Shown here piece by piece: positions 42,734 through 52,458 of a stretch of 64,000 nt of DNA. The stretch is taken from NCBI GenBank assembly GCA_035602605.1, contig DATNLZ010000126.1, forward strand, positions 1 to 64,000, given 5' to 3'. How positions within the stretch are numbered: position 1 is the first letter of the stretch; each line of letters starts with the position of its first letter. Source of the stretch: DASQHY01 sp035602605. Lineage in GTDB: Bacteria > Acidobacteriota > Terriglobia > Acidiferrales > UBA7541. Made by a program: the position numbers and the translations under genes. The notes beneath the pieces are model-generated. The model was given only the letters and a program-made list of their open reading frames with translations, did no database searches and was not told the DNA's origin.

Positions 42734-43915
42734 ATGAACTGGGCCAAATTCGCCTTCTGGATCTGCTTCTTCCTGGTCGCATACACTTATTTTATCTACC
42801 CGCTTGTTCTCTTTTTCGCCTATGCGCTGGCGCAGATTCGACGTGATTGGAAGTATCTGAGTGGGCGCCGTGGTCGTCGTGCGACAGATGCGGCGAGCGT
42901 CGAACTCCCCACGGTAAGTCTGATTGTCCCGGCTCACAATGAGGCTAAGGCGCTCCCCCAAAAGCTTGCGAACCTGAATACGTTGTCCTATCCCCCGCAG
43001 AAGCTTGAAGTAATTTTCGTATCCGATGGTTCGGAGGACGACACCAATGGAATCCTCTCGCGCCTATCCGGTGAAACCATTCGCAACGTGTTCCTGTCCG
43101 AGCGCGGCGGTAAATCTAACGCGCTCAATCACGGTGTTGACCGCGCACGAAACGAAATTCTCGTTTTTTCCGACGCCTCGACGCTATTCGCGCCTGACGC
43201 CATCCTCAAGCTGGTCCGCCATTTTTCGAACCCCAAAATCGGGGTCGTCTGCGGCGCTCTGGCCTTTGTTGCCACTTCGGAGTCCCGTCAGACCGAGGGT
43301 TTGTACTGGAGATACGAAAGTATTTTGCGGCTGATGGAGGCGCGTCTCGGCGCCACGCTGACGGCCAGCGGCGCCATTTATGCTATCCGTCGCGAGTGTT
43401 ACCGCCCCCTGTCAAAACATACCCTCGTTGACGATTTGGTTGTTCCGATGAACGCTCGCCGCCTCGGCTACGACGTGGTGTATGACCCGGAAGCTGCTGG
43501 CAGCGATTTCGCCGCCGCTTCGGTCAAGGATGAGTTTGCGCGGCGCGTTCGGCTGGCGGTGGGAAGCTTCCGCGCTCTGGGCGAGCTCTGGCGGGCGCCG
43601 ATGCCTGGATTTACGCGGGTGGCATTTTTTTCACATAAGCTTTTGCGCTGGGTTCTGCCATTCCTGTTGGTTGGAGTGCTGTTCAGCAACATTTTCCTGC
43701 TTCGGGGGCCGCTCTATAGCGTGATATTTGTCGCCCAGGCAGGCTTCTACCTTCTCGCTTGCATTGGATTTATGTTTCACGAACGGGCCGAGACAGCGCG
43801 CTACGCGCTTGTCAGCTATTTTCTTGTTGCGATGAACATCGCGTTTCTGGTTGGGTTCTTTCGCTTTTTGCGCGGACCGAAGGAGGTTGGATGGCAGCAG
43901 GTCAATCGCGCATGA
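42734..43915 (+). CDS. Family-2 glycosyltransferase, membrane-bound
   Basis: About 393 residues. One membrane span at the N-terminus (about 5-30), a GT-A domain with VSLIVPAHNEA, FVSDGSEDDT and FSDASTLF, a glycosyl-acceptor region (TASGAIYAIRRECY, DDLVVPMNARRLGY) and three C-terminal spans (about 305-395). The C-terminal motif is RRVRLAVGSFRAL, not QxxRW, so it is likely a non-processive or differently processive enzyme. ATG 42734 is preceded by AGGACAG and is preferred to 42704, which lies inside the previous gene. Confidence 0.85.
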   Translation: MNWAKFAFWICFFLVAYTYFIYPLVLFFAYALAQIRRDWKYLSGRRGRRATDAASVELPTVSLIVPAHNEAKALPQKLANLNTLSYPPQKLEVIFVSDGSEDDTNGILSRLSGETIRNVFLSERGGKSNALNHGVDRARNEILVFSDASTLFAPDAILKLVRHFSNPKIGVVCGALAFVATSESRQTEGLYWRYESILRLMEARLGATLTASGAIYAIRRECYRPLSKHTLVDDLVVPMNARRLGYDVVYDPEAAGSDFAAASVKDEFARRVRLAVGSFRALGELWRAPMPGFTRVAFFSHKLLRWVLPFLLVGVLFSNIFLLRGPLYSVIFVAQAGFYLLACIGFMFHERAETARYALVSYFLVAMNIAFLVGFFRFLRGPKEVGWQQVNRA

Positions 43916-44727
43916 AACATATCCTGGCATCAAGGCTGGGGCTCTCTGGACCGGTAGTCTTGCTGTACCACGGTATGGGGGCTCCGCAAGCCGAGCCGGT
44001 CTTCTCCGGTGAGCGAAAATATTGGGTCTCGGCCGAACAATTTGCCTCGCAACTTACCATGATTCGCGAACAGGGGCTTTCTACGATCTCTCTCGGTGAA
44101 GTCTGCCATGACCACAAGGTGCCGCAACAGCCCACCCGTCGCATTAGCCTTACCTTTGATGACGGGCGTGCGTCCGACTATGCCGTTGCGTTCCCATTGC
44201 TGAAGCAGGGATCTTTCCGAGCGACCTTTTTTCTGAACACGGCATGGATTGGTCGCGCCGGTTATCTGAGCTGGTCGCAAATCGCCGAAATGAAACGCGC
44301 CGGCATGTCTTTTGAGTCGCATGGCCATGAACACGTCTACCTCACGCGCTTGCCGTCCAGCGCCCTTAACATTCAACTTCGAGTCTCCAAGCAAATCCTT
44401 GAAGATCGGCTCTGCCAACCCGTGAACTTCTTAGCGGCTCCCTATGGTGACGTCAATAGGGGCGTCATCCGCGCCGCTCTTGCGGCCGGCTATAAATTCG
44501 TTTGCACGTCATGGAATTGGCCGGCTCGCGCCGGTGCCTCGACCGTAAATCGCGTCGCCATCTACCACAGCACCACAGCTGACGAATTCGCAAGACTCTT
44601 GCAAGGAAATCTTTCGTGCTACACGAAGCGCGCGACCCGCGCAGCGCTCCTGCATCTTCCCAAACGCGTGCGTCTACACTTCCAGCCTCTACATTCGACA
44701 GCGCGCATCGCCGAGGAACATGCATGA
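43891..44727 (+). CDS. Polysaccharide deacetylase (NodB-like)
   Basis: About 278 residues. NodB-homology motifs: ISLTFDDGRASDY (TFDDG, catalytic and metal Asp), FESHGHEHVYL (metal His pair), APYGDVN (APYG) and a C-terminal LH-type segment. It removes N- or O-acetyl groups from a polysaccharide, often peptidoglycan-like or chitin-like. No signal peptide is seen, so it may act on a cytoplasmic, lipid-linked intermediate. ATG 43891 has AGGAGG four bases before it, giving a 25-bp overlap with the glycosyltransferase gene; ATG 43912 is the alternative. Confidence 0.88.
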   Translation: MAAGQSRMKHILASRLGLSGPVVLLYHGMGAPQAEPVFSGERKYWVSAEQFASQLTMIREQGLSTISLGEVCHDHKVPQQPTRRISLTFDDGRASDYAVAFPLLKQGSFRATFFLNTAWIGRAGYLSWSQIAEMKRAGMSFESHGHEHVYLTRLPSSALNIQLRVSKQILEDRLCQPVNFLAAPYGDVNRGVIRAALAAGYKFVCTSWNWPARAGASTVNRVAIYHSTTADEFARLLQGNLSCYTKRATRAALLHLPKRVRLHFQPLHSTARIAEEHA

Positions 44728-45875
44728 ACGCGGAGCGGCACATTAACGTTTTCGTCTTGATTGATGCCCTGGGCTGGAACCTGCTTCAAGGCCGCGAATT
44801 CCTTTCTGACGTTTTGCCCTATCGCCGTCCGGTGCGTACCGTTTTGGGATTCAGCTCGGGAGCGATCCCCACCATGCTGACCGGCTTGCCTCCTGCCGTT
44901 ACCGGCCGGTGGAATCTTTTTTACTATGATCCGCAAGGTTCACCCTTCCGGTGGCTGCGTCCTTTTCTCGCAATGCCCGACCGGTTGCTCGACAATCGTG
45001 TCACGCGCAAGCTGCTGAAAGAAATTGGCCAGCATGCTTTGCGCCTGGGACCACTTTTTGAATGCAGCGTGCCCCCCCGCTTGCTGCCGCTGTTCAACTA
45101 TTCCGAGAAGCGCTCGATCTACGGCCCTGGGGGCATTGATGGAGCCTGCTCCTTTTTCGACGTGCTCGATCGCCAGAGCATTCCGTTCCGCGTTTATACC
45201 TATCGGCAGTTCAAGGACGCCGAGATTCTTGCCCAGGCTCGCCGCGACATGAAAGAAGATGGCGCACAGGTCTTCTTTCTTTATCTGTCCGAGCTGGACC
45301 ATTTCCTCCACCAGAATCCCGACAAAAATGGTCCTGTCGGCAAGCAACTCGATTGGTACGAATCCGAATTGCGCGAAGTATTTCGCATTGCTCGCGAAGC
45401 CGACCCGCAAGCCTCGTTCTCGGTTTACTCGGATCACGGAATGGCTCCCGTACAGAAACGCTATGACCTCGTCGAAGCTGTTGAAGCGCTAGGCTATGTC
45501 ATGCCAGACGATTATCTCTCCGTGTACGATTCGACTATGGCGCGTTTCTGGTTTTTCAGCGTCGCCGCTCGCCATGGAATCGTAAAACGCTTGGAGTCCT
45601 TGCAGTGCGGACGGATTCTTCGCGATGACGAACTCGAATCCTTGGGTGTGCTTTTTCCGGACCGTCGTTACGGTGAAATTATTTTCCTGATGAATCCTGG
45701 GTGGCTGATGGCGCGCAGCGATTTCCATGGAAAAGGCTGGAGTCCCCGCGGTATGCACGGGTATCACCCGGATGATCCCGATTCCGACGCAATATTCCTG
45801 ACCAATCGTCCGCCCAAAGCGGAAGTTTGCAATTTAGCGGACGTATTTACGCACATGGTGGAGGCGGTCGCTTAG
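44724..45875 (+). CDS. Alkaline-phosphatase-superfamily enzyme (phosphodiesterase-like)
   Basis: About 383 residues from ATG 44724, overlapping the deacetylase stop by 4 bp. Signs of the superfamily: INVFVLIDALGWNLL (metal Asp), FSSGAIPTMLTG (nucleophile region of type I phosphodiesterases), LSELDHFLH (metal Asp and His), YSDHGMAPV (SDHGM) and RGMHGYHPD (metal His). These are the marks of nucleotide pyrophosphatase/phosphodiesterase and AP-like enzymes. No signal peptide, so cytoplasmic. Such an enzyme in a polysaccharide cluster could trim a phosphodiester-linked or nucleotide-sugar compound; substrate unknown. Confidence 0.75.
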   Translation: MNAERHINVFVLIDALGWNLLQGREFLSDVLPYRRPVRTVLGFSSGAIPTMLTGLPPAVTGRWNLFYYDPQGSPFRWLRPFLAMPDRLLDNRVTRKLLKEIGQHALRLGPLFECSVPPRLLPLFNYSEKRSIYGPGGIDGACSFFDVLDRQSIPFRVYTYRQFKDAEILAQARRDMKEDGAQVFFLYLSELDHFLHQNPDKNGPVGKQLDWYESELREVFRIAREADPQASFSVYSDHGMAPVQKRYDLVEAVEALGYVMPDDYLSVYDSTMARFWFFSVAARHGIVKRLESLQCGRILRDDELESLGVLFPDRRYGEIIFLMNPGWLMARSDFHGKGWSPRGMHGYHPDDPDSDAIFLTNRPPKAEVCNLADVFTHMVEAVA

Positions 45876-45877
45876 CC

Positions 45878-47068
45878 GTGACTCGGTCGCCCATTGCGAT
45901 CTTGCTGTATAGCAGCACTCGCGTGCGCTACGGCGTCGAGGAGCATATGTTGACGCTTCTTCGGGAATTGCCGCGCACTTATTTCCGCTTCTATCTAGCT
46001 TGTTCAAAGGCCCTCGAGGTCGAGTTTGGTCCCGATCTGCCGTCCGACGTTGAAGTGCTTTCGCTATCGATGGCGTCTTCCACGCGCGTTCCGGACGCAC
46101 TCCGCCTCGCAAAGTTTGTCCGCGAACGCAAAATTGACATCGTTCACTCGCACATGTTTTTCAGCAGCCGCTTCGCTTCTCCGATTGCCCGCGCGTGCGG
46201 CGTCCCGGTGATTCTGGAAACTCCTCATGTTGCCGAAAACTGGCGGCGGGGGTGGCTGAAGTCTAGCTTCGCTCTGGATCGCGCCGTCGGCCGCTGCGTC
46301 GATTATTTCATCGCTGTGTCACAAGCCAACGCCAGTTATCTCATCCACAAAAAAGGTCTTCCTAAAGAAAAAATTGTTGTCATCCGAAACGGTTGCGAGC
46401 TTAGTCGCTTCGCGTCGCCTTTGGACTCGCGCTCGGAACTCCGTAATCAGCGGGGTCTTAGTGAAAGCGCGCCGCTGGTGCTTGTGCCGGCGCGACTCGA
46501 GCCGCAAAAAGGGCATCGCGTACTTTTGGAAGCGCTTCCTGATGTGCGGCGCGAATTTCCGCAAGCGCAATTTCTCTTTCTTGGCGAAGGCAGTCTGAAA
46601 AAGGAACTGCAGGATCAAGTCGCCGCTCTGAGCTTGGAAGAAATGGTCAAGTTCATCGGTTTCCAGGCGGATGTTGCCAATTGGTATGCGCTCGCCGATT
46701 TTACAGTGCTTCCATCTTTCTATGAGGGGCTTCCCCTGGTGGCCATTGAGTCACTCGCAGCTTCGCGGTCCATTGTCGCCACTTCCGTAGATGGTACGCC
46801 CGAAGTTGTAGTCAACGGCCGCACTGGTCTGACCGTTGCTCCGGGCAATCCCGCTGAGCTTTCCAAAGCGATTTGCAATTTTCTGCGTAACCCGGCACTC
46901 GCCGACACGTACGGCCGCCAGGGAAGAGAATGGGTGGAGCAGGAATTCAGCCAGGAGAAACAGGTTCGAGAAACATCCGACTTATATGTCCGCTCTTGCG
47001 AAGAAAAGCGTCGGGCCGCCCATGTACCGAAAAACCGCGCTGCTGAGGAGTGGTCTGATGCGGCCTGA
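45878..47068 (+). CDS. GT-B glycosyltransferase, family 4
   Basis: About 396 residues. N-terminal domain with IAILLYSSTRVRYGVEEHM and the DIVHSHMFFSSRF motif; C-terminal nucleotide-sugar domain with VLVPARLEPQKGHRVLLEAL and the EX7E motif in PSFYEGLPLVAIESLAASR. Retaining GT4 enzymes add hexoses to lipid-linked oligosaccharides in the cytoplasm. GTG 45878 gives the standard start MTRSPIAILLYSS; the frame extends upstream into the previous gene without sense. The sugar cannot be inferred. Confidence 0.87.
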   Translation: MTRSPIAILLYSSTRVRYGVEEHMLTLLRELPRTYFRFYLACSKALEVEFGPDLPSDVEVLSLSMASSTRVPDALRLAKFVRERKIDIVHSHMFFSSRFASPIARACGVPVILETPHVAENWRRGWLKSSFALDRAVGRCVDYFIAVSQANASYLIHKKGLPKEKIVVIRNGCELSRFASPLDSRSELRNQRGLSESAPLVLVPARLEPQKGHRVLLEALPDVRREFPQAQFLFLGEGSLKKELQDQVAALSLEEMVKFIGFQADVANWYALADFTVLPSFYEGLPLVAIESLAASRSIVATSVDGTPEVVVNGRTGLTVAPGNPAELSKAICNFLRNPALADTYGRQGREWVEQEFSQEKQVRETSDLYVRSCEEKRRAAHVPKNRAAEEWSDAA

Positions 47069-48419
47069 ACGCAGCACGCATCGCGGCTCATTCCCGGGCC
47101 CTGCGCCTAGTACTTCATCTAGCACCGTGTTGGACGAACACGTGCAAACTGTAACCATGAATATGGCATTTCCTAGCAAGGGGTCACATGCGGTGATATC
47201 GTCCTCACTTCGTGCCCGCCGCCGAGCTTCTATTTGTGAGGCGACCGTCGAGACTTGCCGCAAGCACTTTAAGAGCGACCTCCAGGCCGTCGCGCTCACC
47301 GGAAGTCTGGCCCGCGATGAAGCTTCCTTCTTGGAATTACCGGGACGCGGCACTTCTGTCTTGGGCGACGCTGAATTTCCATTGGTTTTTCACCCAACGT
47401 CCCGGCTTCCAACAAGAAAATACCTCGACCAGGTGCAGACCGAAGTTGAAACCAAACTAGGTGCGAGCAAGCTCTTCTGCACGATTGGACTGACTGCCTG
47501 TCATCCGTCCTATCTCCGCAATCTGCGCCCGCACATATATGCCTATGAGCTGCGGAATTGCGGCGATGTTGTGTGGGGCAGTCCGCGTGTTTTGTCGCTA
47601 ATCCCAGAGTTTGCCCCGTCTGAAATTCCCGTCGAAGATGGTTGGCGCTTGCTCAGTAATCGCATGATCGAGCACCTGGACGTTGCCGGCGCCGCCGTCG
47701 AATCTGGCCAGCCGCTATCGCCGGAAGTGCTGTACAACACGGTGAAGCTCTCTGTCGATATGGCCACGTCGTTTCTGCTTTTTTGCGGGCTGTATGCGCC
47801 CACCTACCACAAACGATGCGAACGCCTGCGCACGCTGGCTAAAGCTGGCGGGTCGGAGTTCGATCCGCCGTTTTCTTTGAAAGACTTTGCCGAACTGGTG
47901 GACTGGGCCACCCGTTGCAAGCTTTCTCCGGATTCTGCGCTGGCATCAGCGGATCGGCAGTTTTGGAGTAAGACCGTGACTTTTGCGTTGGCACTCTGGC
48001 AATGGGAATTAGCGCGTTTAACCGGCCGCGAAGCCAGTGATCCTGCGGACCCTCAGGCTCTGATGCGTCGCTGGATGCGCAAACAATCTTTTTACGATCG
48101 CGCACGCGGATGGGCTTCGCTTCTGCGTCGTCTTGGCTGGAAGCGGAGCATCCGATCCTGGCCTCGTTGGGTGCGGTTGGCTTGGCAAGCTTCACCTCGG
48201 CACTGTGTTTACTCGGCCACGAGCGAATTGTTCTCCGCGCTGCCCACTCTTGCCGCATCGAATGCCCAAGGTGAATCGTCGCGGGTGTTACGCGGCAGGA
48301 TTCGCCGATGGATCCCGCTAAGCCGGCCATCCTCGCGCAGCGAACCTTCCGAGTGGCGCAACCTGGTCTCTGACGTCCTGTGGAACTATCGTGAGTTCCT
48401 GAAGGAGACTCGTTCATGA
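47058..48419 (+). CDS. Pol-beta-type nucleotidyltransferase-like protein
   Basis: About 453 residues from ATG 47058, overlapping the previous gene by 11 bp. Near residues 75-115 it carries the minimal nucleotidyltransferase pattern: LTGSLARDEASF (GSxxR) followed by SVLGDAEFPLVFH (DxE metal ligands). A helical domain follows (about 170-330, LSNRMIEHLDVAGAAVESG), then a basic Trp/Arg-rich C-terminus. It resembles MNT/kanamycin-nucleotidyltransferase-like proteins but I do not know the family. A role in modifying a sugar, lipid or protein of this pathway is a guess from position. Confidence 0.6.
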   Translation: MRPERSTHRGSFPGPAPSTSSSTVLDEHVQTVTMNMAFPSKGSHAVISSSLRARRRASICEATVETCRKHFKSDLQAVALTGSLARDEASFLELPGRGTSVLGDAEFPLVFHPTSRLPTRKYLDQVQTEVETKLGASKLFCTIGLTACHPSYLRNLRPHIYAYELRNCGDVVWGSPRVLSLIPEFAPSEIPVEDGWRLLSNRMIEHLDVAGAAVESGQPLSPEVLYNTVKLSVDMATSFLLFCGLYAPTYHKRCERLRTLAKAGGSEFDPPFSLKDFAELVDWATRCKLSPDSALASADRQFWSKTVTFALALWQWELARLTGREASDPADPQALMRRWMRKQSFYDRARGWASLLRRLGWKRSIRSWPRWVRLAWQASPRHCVYSATSELFSALPTLAASNAQGESSRVLRGRIRRWIPLSRPSSRSEPSEWRNLVSDVLWNYREFLKETRS

Positions 48420-48474
48420 ACAATTGTGGCGCGTGGCGAAGTTTGGAAACTTCACTGATGGATGATTCCTCGCT

Positions 48475-49464
48475 ATGAAAACAACAGAAACAACATCGGC
48501 CATCAACGCCGCCATGATCCAGGCTGAATCGCCCATGATCAGCGTCGTAATTCTCAATTATAAGCGACGTGAAGCATTGGTCCGCGCTCTTGACTCCGTG
48601 CGGCGCCAGGAATACACGAACTGCGAAGTCATTCTGGTCGACAACGCTTCCGAGGACGGCATTTGCGAATTTATCGCTGCACATGCTCCCGAAGTCCGGC
48701 TCATTGAGCTGCCAGAAAATCTTGGTGCCTGTGCCGGGCGCAATGCAGGCATTCGTGCGGCCCGTGGCCAAATCGTCATTACCCTCGATAATGACATCTA
48801 TTTCGATTCTCCTTTTGAGCTGAGAAAAGTGGTCAAGGTCTTCGAGAATCGGCCGGACATCCACGTTCTGTCCTTTCAACTCTGCGATGCCGCGACCGGG
48901 CGGATGCGATTGCGAGAATGGTGCCATCCGCGGAGTTGGCAAGAGTTTGGCCAAACCGACTTTGAAACCAACTTTTTCGTGGAGGGAGCCAGCGCCTATC
49001 GCCGTGAAGTGTTCGCCGCCGCCGGGCTTTATTACGATCCCATTTTCATTGGATGCGAAGGCCACGACCTGGCTATGCGCGTTCTGGACAGCGGATTCCG
49101 GATCTTGTACTGCCCGCAGGTTCGCGCTCGCCACTTGATGTCACCGGACACTCGCACGCGGGAACGGCCTTATTATTTTTACACGCGCAACTACATCTGG
49201 ATCGCCTACAAGGATTATTATTTCACCGAAGGCTGCCGGTTTCTTTTACCCAAGCTGCTCATGATGGCGTACTTCAGCGTGCGCGTACGCTGCCTGCGGG
49301 CATTTTTCCGCGGCTTGAAGGATGGTGTTTATGGATGGAAACGAATCCGCAGCGAGCGCACGCCGATTAGCCGAGAGACGGCCCGGTATTTTCGGGAACT
49401 GGAGCAGATGCGCCCCAATTGGTTAACCCGTTTTGTGCGCCATAAAGCTGAGCCGCAAATATGA
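48475..49464 (+). CDS. Family-2 glycosyltransferase (rhamnosyltransferase-like)
   Basis: About 329 residues. GT-A domain with ISVVILNYKRREALVRALDS, VILVDNASEDG (first Asp), NLGACAGRNAGIRAARG and LDNDIYF (DND in place of DxD) and the acceptor-side Asp in EGHDLAMRVLDSG. C-terminal helices are amphipathic (about 240-300). Such proteins add a deoxyhexose to growing repeat units. It is 55 bp after the nucleotidyltransferase-like gene, without a clear ribosome site. Donor sugar is unknown. Confidence 0.87.
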   Translation: MKTTETTSAINAAMIQAESPMISVVILNYKRREALVRALDSVRRQEYTNCEVILVDNASEDGICEFIAAHAPEVRLIELPENLGACAGRNAGIRAARGQIVITLDNDIYFDSPFELRKVVKVFENRPDIHVLSFQLCDAATGRMRLREWCHPRSWQEFGQTDFETNFFVEGASAYRREVFAAAGLYYDPIFIGCEGHDLAMRVLDSGFRILYCPQVRARHLMSPDTRTRERPYYFYTRNYIWIAYKDYYFTEGCRFLLPKLLMMAYFSVRVRCLRAFFRGLKDGVYGWKRIRSERTPISRETARYFRELEQMRPNWLTRFVRHKAEPQI

Positions 49465-49537
49465 GTTTGTTTCACAAATGTGAATAGTTCGATGCATTAG
49501 GCCTGAATCGCTGGTACCAAACTTAGGTCATCGCGAA

Positions 49538-51103
49538 ATGGTTCGAAACGTTTTCTCCAATTGGCTTGGATTTGTCGCTCGCGGAATCATCACGTTTGCC
49601 TTAACCCCCATTCTGATCCGCCATCTTGGTGACTTTCAGTTTGGCATGTGGGTGTTGGTGATGGCGGTGATCGATTACTCAGGAATATTGGACCTGGGCA
49701 TTCGACCCACGCTGCATCGTTATGTCGCCAAGCTCTCGGGAGCCAATGCTCGCCGCGATCTCAATGAAATAATGGGGACCGCTCTGGCCATCAGTTGCGT
49801 AACCGCGGCGCTAGTCATGCTGTTCACTCTTGCGTGTCTGCCCGTCGTTCCTCATCTGTTTGGGGTTACCGGTCCGGCCGCCGTCACTTTCCGATGGATA
49901 CTTTTTCTGATGGGTCTCAACGTTGCCGTCTTGTTCCCTGGCGGAGTGCTCGGTGCTTACCTCTGCGGCGTGCAACGATTCGATCTGTTCAACGTGCTCG
50001 CCGTTGCTAGCACCGTCGTGCGCGCCATTTTCGTTGTGATCGTTCTCGAGCTTGGACGAGGAGTCGTGGCTGTCGCCGCGGTCACGTTGATTACGTCTAT
50101 TCTCTCGCTGCTTTTGCATCGCGCCGTGGTGCGCCGTTCCGATCCAGAGGTTTCGCTCAGCCTGCGTCAAGCGAATTGGTCGCGCGCCCGCGAGTTAGGA
50201 AGTTTTAGCTTTTACGTTTTGCTTAATTCCATGGGCGACAACCTGCGCTTCTGTACCGACTCCATCGTGATCGGCCGCTTCCTGATGATTGCCTTGATCA
50301 CTCCGTTCAGCGTTGCCGGGCGTCTGATGGATTATTTCCGCACAATAATTTCCGGACTGGCCGGACCCCTCGTGCCAAAAATGAGCGAGATGATTGGCAG
50401 GGGAAAGAGCGAAGTGGTGGTCAGCTTGTTCCTGAAGGGTACCCGGGCGGCTGCGCTGCTCAGCGGGTTTATTGGTGCCATGGTTTTCTTGAACGGCAGA
50501 GCACTTTTGCACTTCTGGGTTGGCCAGCGCTTTGAATCTAGTTATAACCTCCTTTTGATTCTCACGATCGGATACGTGTTCACGCTGGCGCAGCTTCCCG
50601 CTAACGTGGCGATTTACGCCTTCGCACGCCACCAGCTTCTCGGTTGGTGGACTCTTGTCGAAGGGGCCATGAATTTGATGCTGAGCATTTACTGGGGTCG
50701 CAAGTTTGGGCTCTTGGGAGTTGCGCTCGGAACCACCGTGCCGATGCTCGTGACCGCTCTTGTATTCTTGCCTTGGAACGTTTTGCCGTTGCTTCGGCTT
50801 CGCGCGCAAGACTATATTCGCGATGCAATCGCTCGCCCGGTCATCGCCTCGGCGGCTTTCATTGGCCTTTGCTACCTCGCTGTTGGCGGCAAACAGCCCG
50901 ACACGGTCTGGATGTTCGGGGGAACTCTGATTTGGCAGACGGCTTTGTTTGTGGTCCTGGCCTATGCCATCGGCGTCTCTGCTGCCGATCGCCAAGCCAT
51001 CTCGCAAAGATTTAACGAAAAACTGCGGCGCTGGAAAAGGCCTGTACAGGTGCCGACGGAGCTGAGCATCGAAGCACGCTCTCAAAAATGGGGTAACCTA
51101 TGA
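49538..51103 (+). CDS. Wzx-type polysaccharide flippase (MOP superfamily)
   Basis: About 521 residues with 12-14 hydrophobic spans spread over the length, starting with NVFSNWLGFVARGIITFALTP and HLGDFQFGMWVLVMAVIDYSG, a signature of Wzx/RfbX transporters. It would flip the undecaprenyl-linked repeat unit across the inner membrane. Its last residues are coded in a 4-bp overlap with the next gene (ATGA). No separate polymerase gene (Wzy) was found in the locus. Confidence 0.88.
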   Translation: MVRNVFSNWLGFVARGIITFALTPILIRHLGDFQFGMWVLVMAVIDYSGILDLGIRPTLHRYVAKLSGANARRDLNEIMGTALAISCVTAALVMLFTLACLPVVPHLFGVTGPAAVTFRWILFLMGLNVAVLFPGGVLGAYLCGVQRFDLFNVLAVASTVVRAIFVVIVLELGRGVVAVAAVTLITSILSLLLHRAVVRRSDPEVSLSLRQANWSRARELGSFSFYVLLNSMGDNLRFCTDSIVIGRFLMIALITPFSVAGRLMDYFRTIISGLAGPLVPKMSEMIGRGKSEVVVSLFLKGTRAAALLSGFIGAMVFLNGRALLHFWVGQRFESSYNLLLILTIGYVFTLAQLPANVAIYAFARHQLLGWWTLVEGAMNLMLSIYWGRKFGLLGVALGTTVPMLVTALVFLPWNVLPLLRLRAQDYIRDAIARPVIASAAFIGLCYLAVGGKQPDTVWMFGGTLIWQTALFVVLAYAIGVSAADRQAISQRFNEKLRRWKRPVQVPTELSIEARSQKWGNL

Positions 51104-52458
51104 ACCTCCTTTTTGTCACGCAAGCGCTTCCTTATCTTCCCGCCCAGGACGGGTTCCGCCTTTACGCGGCCAATCTTCTTAGGGAATTTGCACGCCGCCA
51201 CCGGGTTGATTTGATTTCGCTTCTTCAGGAAGATGACGCTCAACACATGGATTGGTGTCAGGAGCATTGCGCTTCGATCAGCACTTTCTCGGCAGGCGAA
51301 ACCAGCGCCCTTTTCAAGCCTTTCCAGTTCGCGGCTACCTATGGCCTGGGCCGGCCCTTGCATCCGCGCCGAAAAGTTGTGCAGGCAATTCGCCGCGGCT
51401 TCGCCGAACGACGATGGGACGTAATGCATGTCGAGGGTGGCTATGTCGCCGGTTTAATTCCTGACGGCTTGCCGATACCGCGTATTCTTTCGCTCCACGA
51501 TTCCTGGAAAGTTCGTTGCGAACAAATGTCGCAATGCAGCCCTTCACGCCGCGAAAGGTCTTACTATCGCATCCTTTCCCGCGTCGAACCGCGCTATGAG
51601 CGGTTCGTTTATCCGCGTTTCGATCGCTGCGTGGTCGTGGCCGAGGCAGATGCCCGGGCCGTCCGTGAGACCGTTCCGGGCAGCAACGTGGCGGTGATCT
51701 CCAATGGGATCGACACCGATTACTTCCGCCCAATGCCTGCGAAAGCACCCAACTCGGTGCTGACTTTCCACGGCAATCTTAGCTATGCCCCAAATGTAGA
51801 GGCTGCCGTCAACTTTGCAGAGCAGGTTTTACCTCTGATTCGCGCGCAATCTCCGGTGGTCAACTTTCATCTAGTTGGCGCGCGTCCCGCGGAAGCAATT
51901 GCGCAGCTCGCGCGCCGGCCCGGTATCACCTTGTCAGCCGATCTACCCGATCTCCGCGAGGCTGTGGGTTCGGCGCGTGTTTATGTCTGCCCGATACAGC
52001 ACGGCTCGGGCGTCAAGAATAAGTTGCTGGAGGCCATGGCGATGGGTCTTCCCATCGTCTGCTATCCGGAATCAGCCGCGGGAATCGATTGCGTGCCGGG
52101 AAAGCATTTGCTCATCGCGCGCAATGCGGAAATGTTTGCAAACGCTGTTCAGTGGCTGCTGCACAACCCCGGGCGCTGCGTGGAAATGGCGCGGGCTGCT
52201 CTTGCTCTCGTGCAGCAAAAATACAGTTGGGAATCGCGAAGCCGGGCGTTCGAAGATATTTATCTGCAAGTGCTTATCGAACGAAGCGCAAGCTTCGATG
52301 CGCATCGCCGTCAGCGCAGGGACGATTGGCCCCTAAAACGGGAAACTACAGTCGCACAAAACGCCGGCAGTGGCCCAGGAATAATTCAAAAACATCGTAG
52401 TTCCGAAGGTTCTATCCCTCCGGCAAGCAATTCCCCCTGCGGAGGTTTTATCCAGTGA
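51100..52458 (+). CDS. GT-B glycosyltransferase of the exosortase-associated type
   Basis: About 452 residues. N-terminus MNLLFVTQALPYLPAQDGFRL with the DVMHVEGG motif; C-terminal domain with VLTFHGNLSYAPNVEA, VNFHLVGARP and HGSGVKNKLLEAMAMGLPIVC. The wording strongly resembles the sugar transferases found next to exosortase A (TIGR03087-like, from memory). The last 60 residues are disordered and polar. Its stop overlaps the exosortase gene by 4 bp (GTGA), indicating translational coupling. Confidence 0.87.
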   Translation: MNLLFVTQALPYLPAQDGFRLYAANLLREFARRHRVDLISLLQEDDAQHMDWCQEHCASISTFSAGETSALFKPFQFAATYGLGRPLHPRRKVVQAIRRGFAERRWDVMHVEGGYVAGLIPDGLPIPRILSLHDSWKVRCEQMSQCSPSRRERSYYRILSRVEPRYERFVYPRFDRCVVVAEADARAVRETVPGSNVAVISNGIDTDYFRPMPAKAPNSVLTFHGNLSYAPNVEAAVNFAEQVLPLIRAQSPVVNFHLVGARPAEAIAQLARRPGITLSADLPDLREAVGSARVYVCPIQHGSGVKNKLLEAMAMGLPIVCYPESAAGIDCVPGKHLLIARNAEMFANAVQWLLHNPGRCVEMARAALALVQQKYSWESRSRAFEDIYLQVLIERSASFDAHRRQRRDDWPLKRETTVAQNAGSGPGIIQKHRSSEGSIPPASNSPCGGFIQ

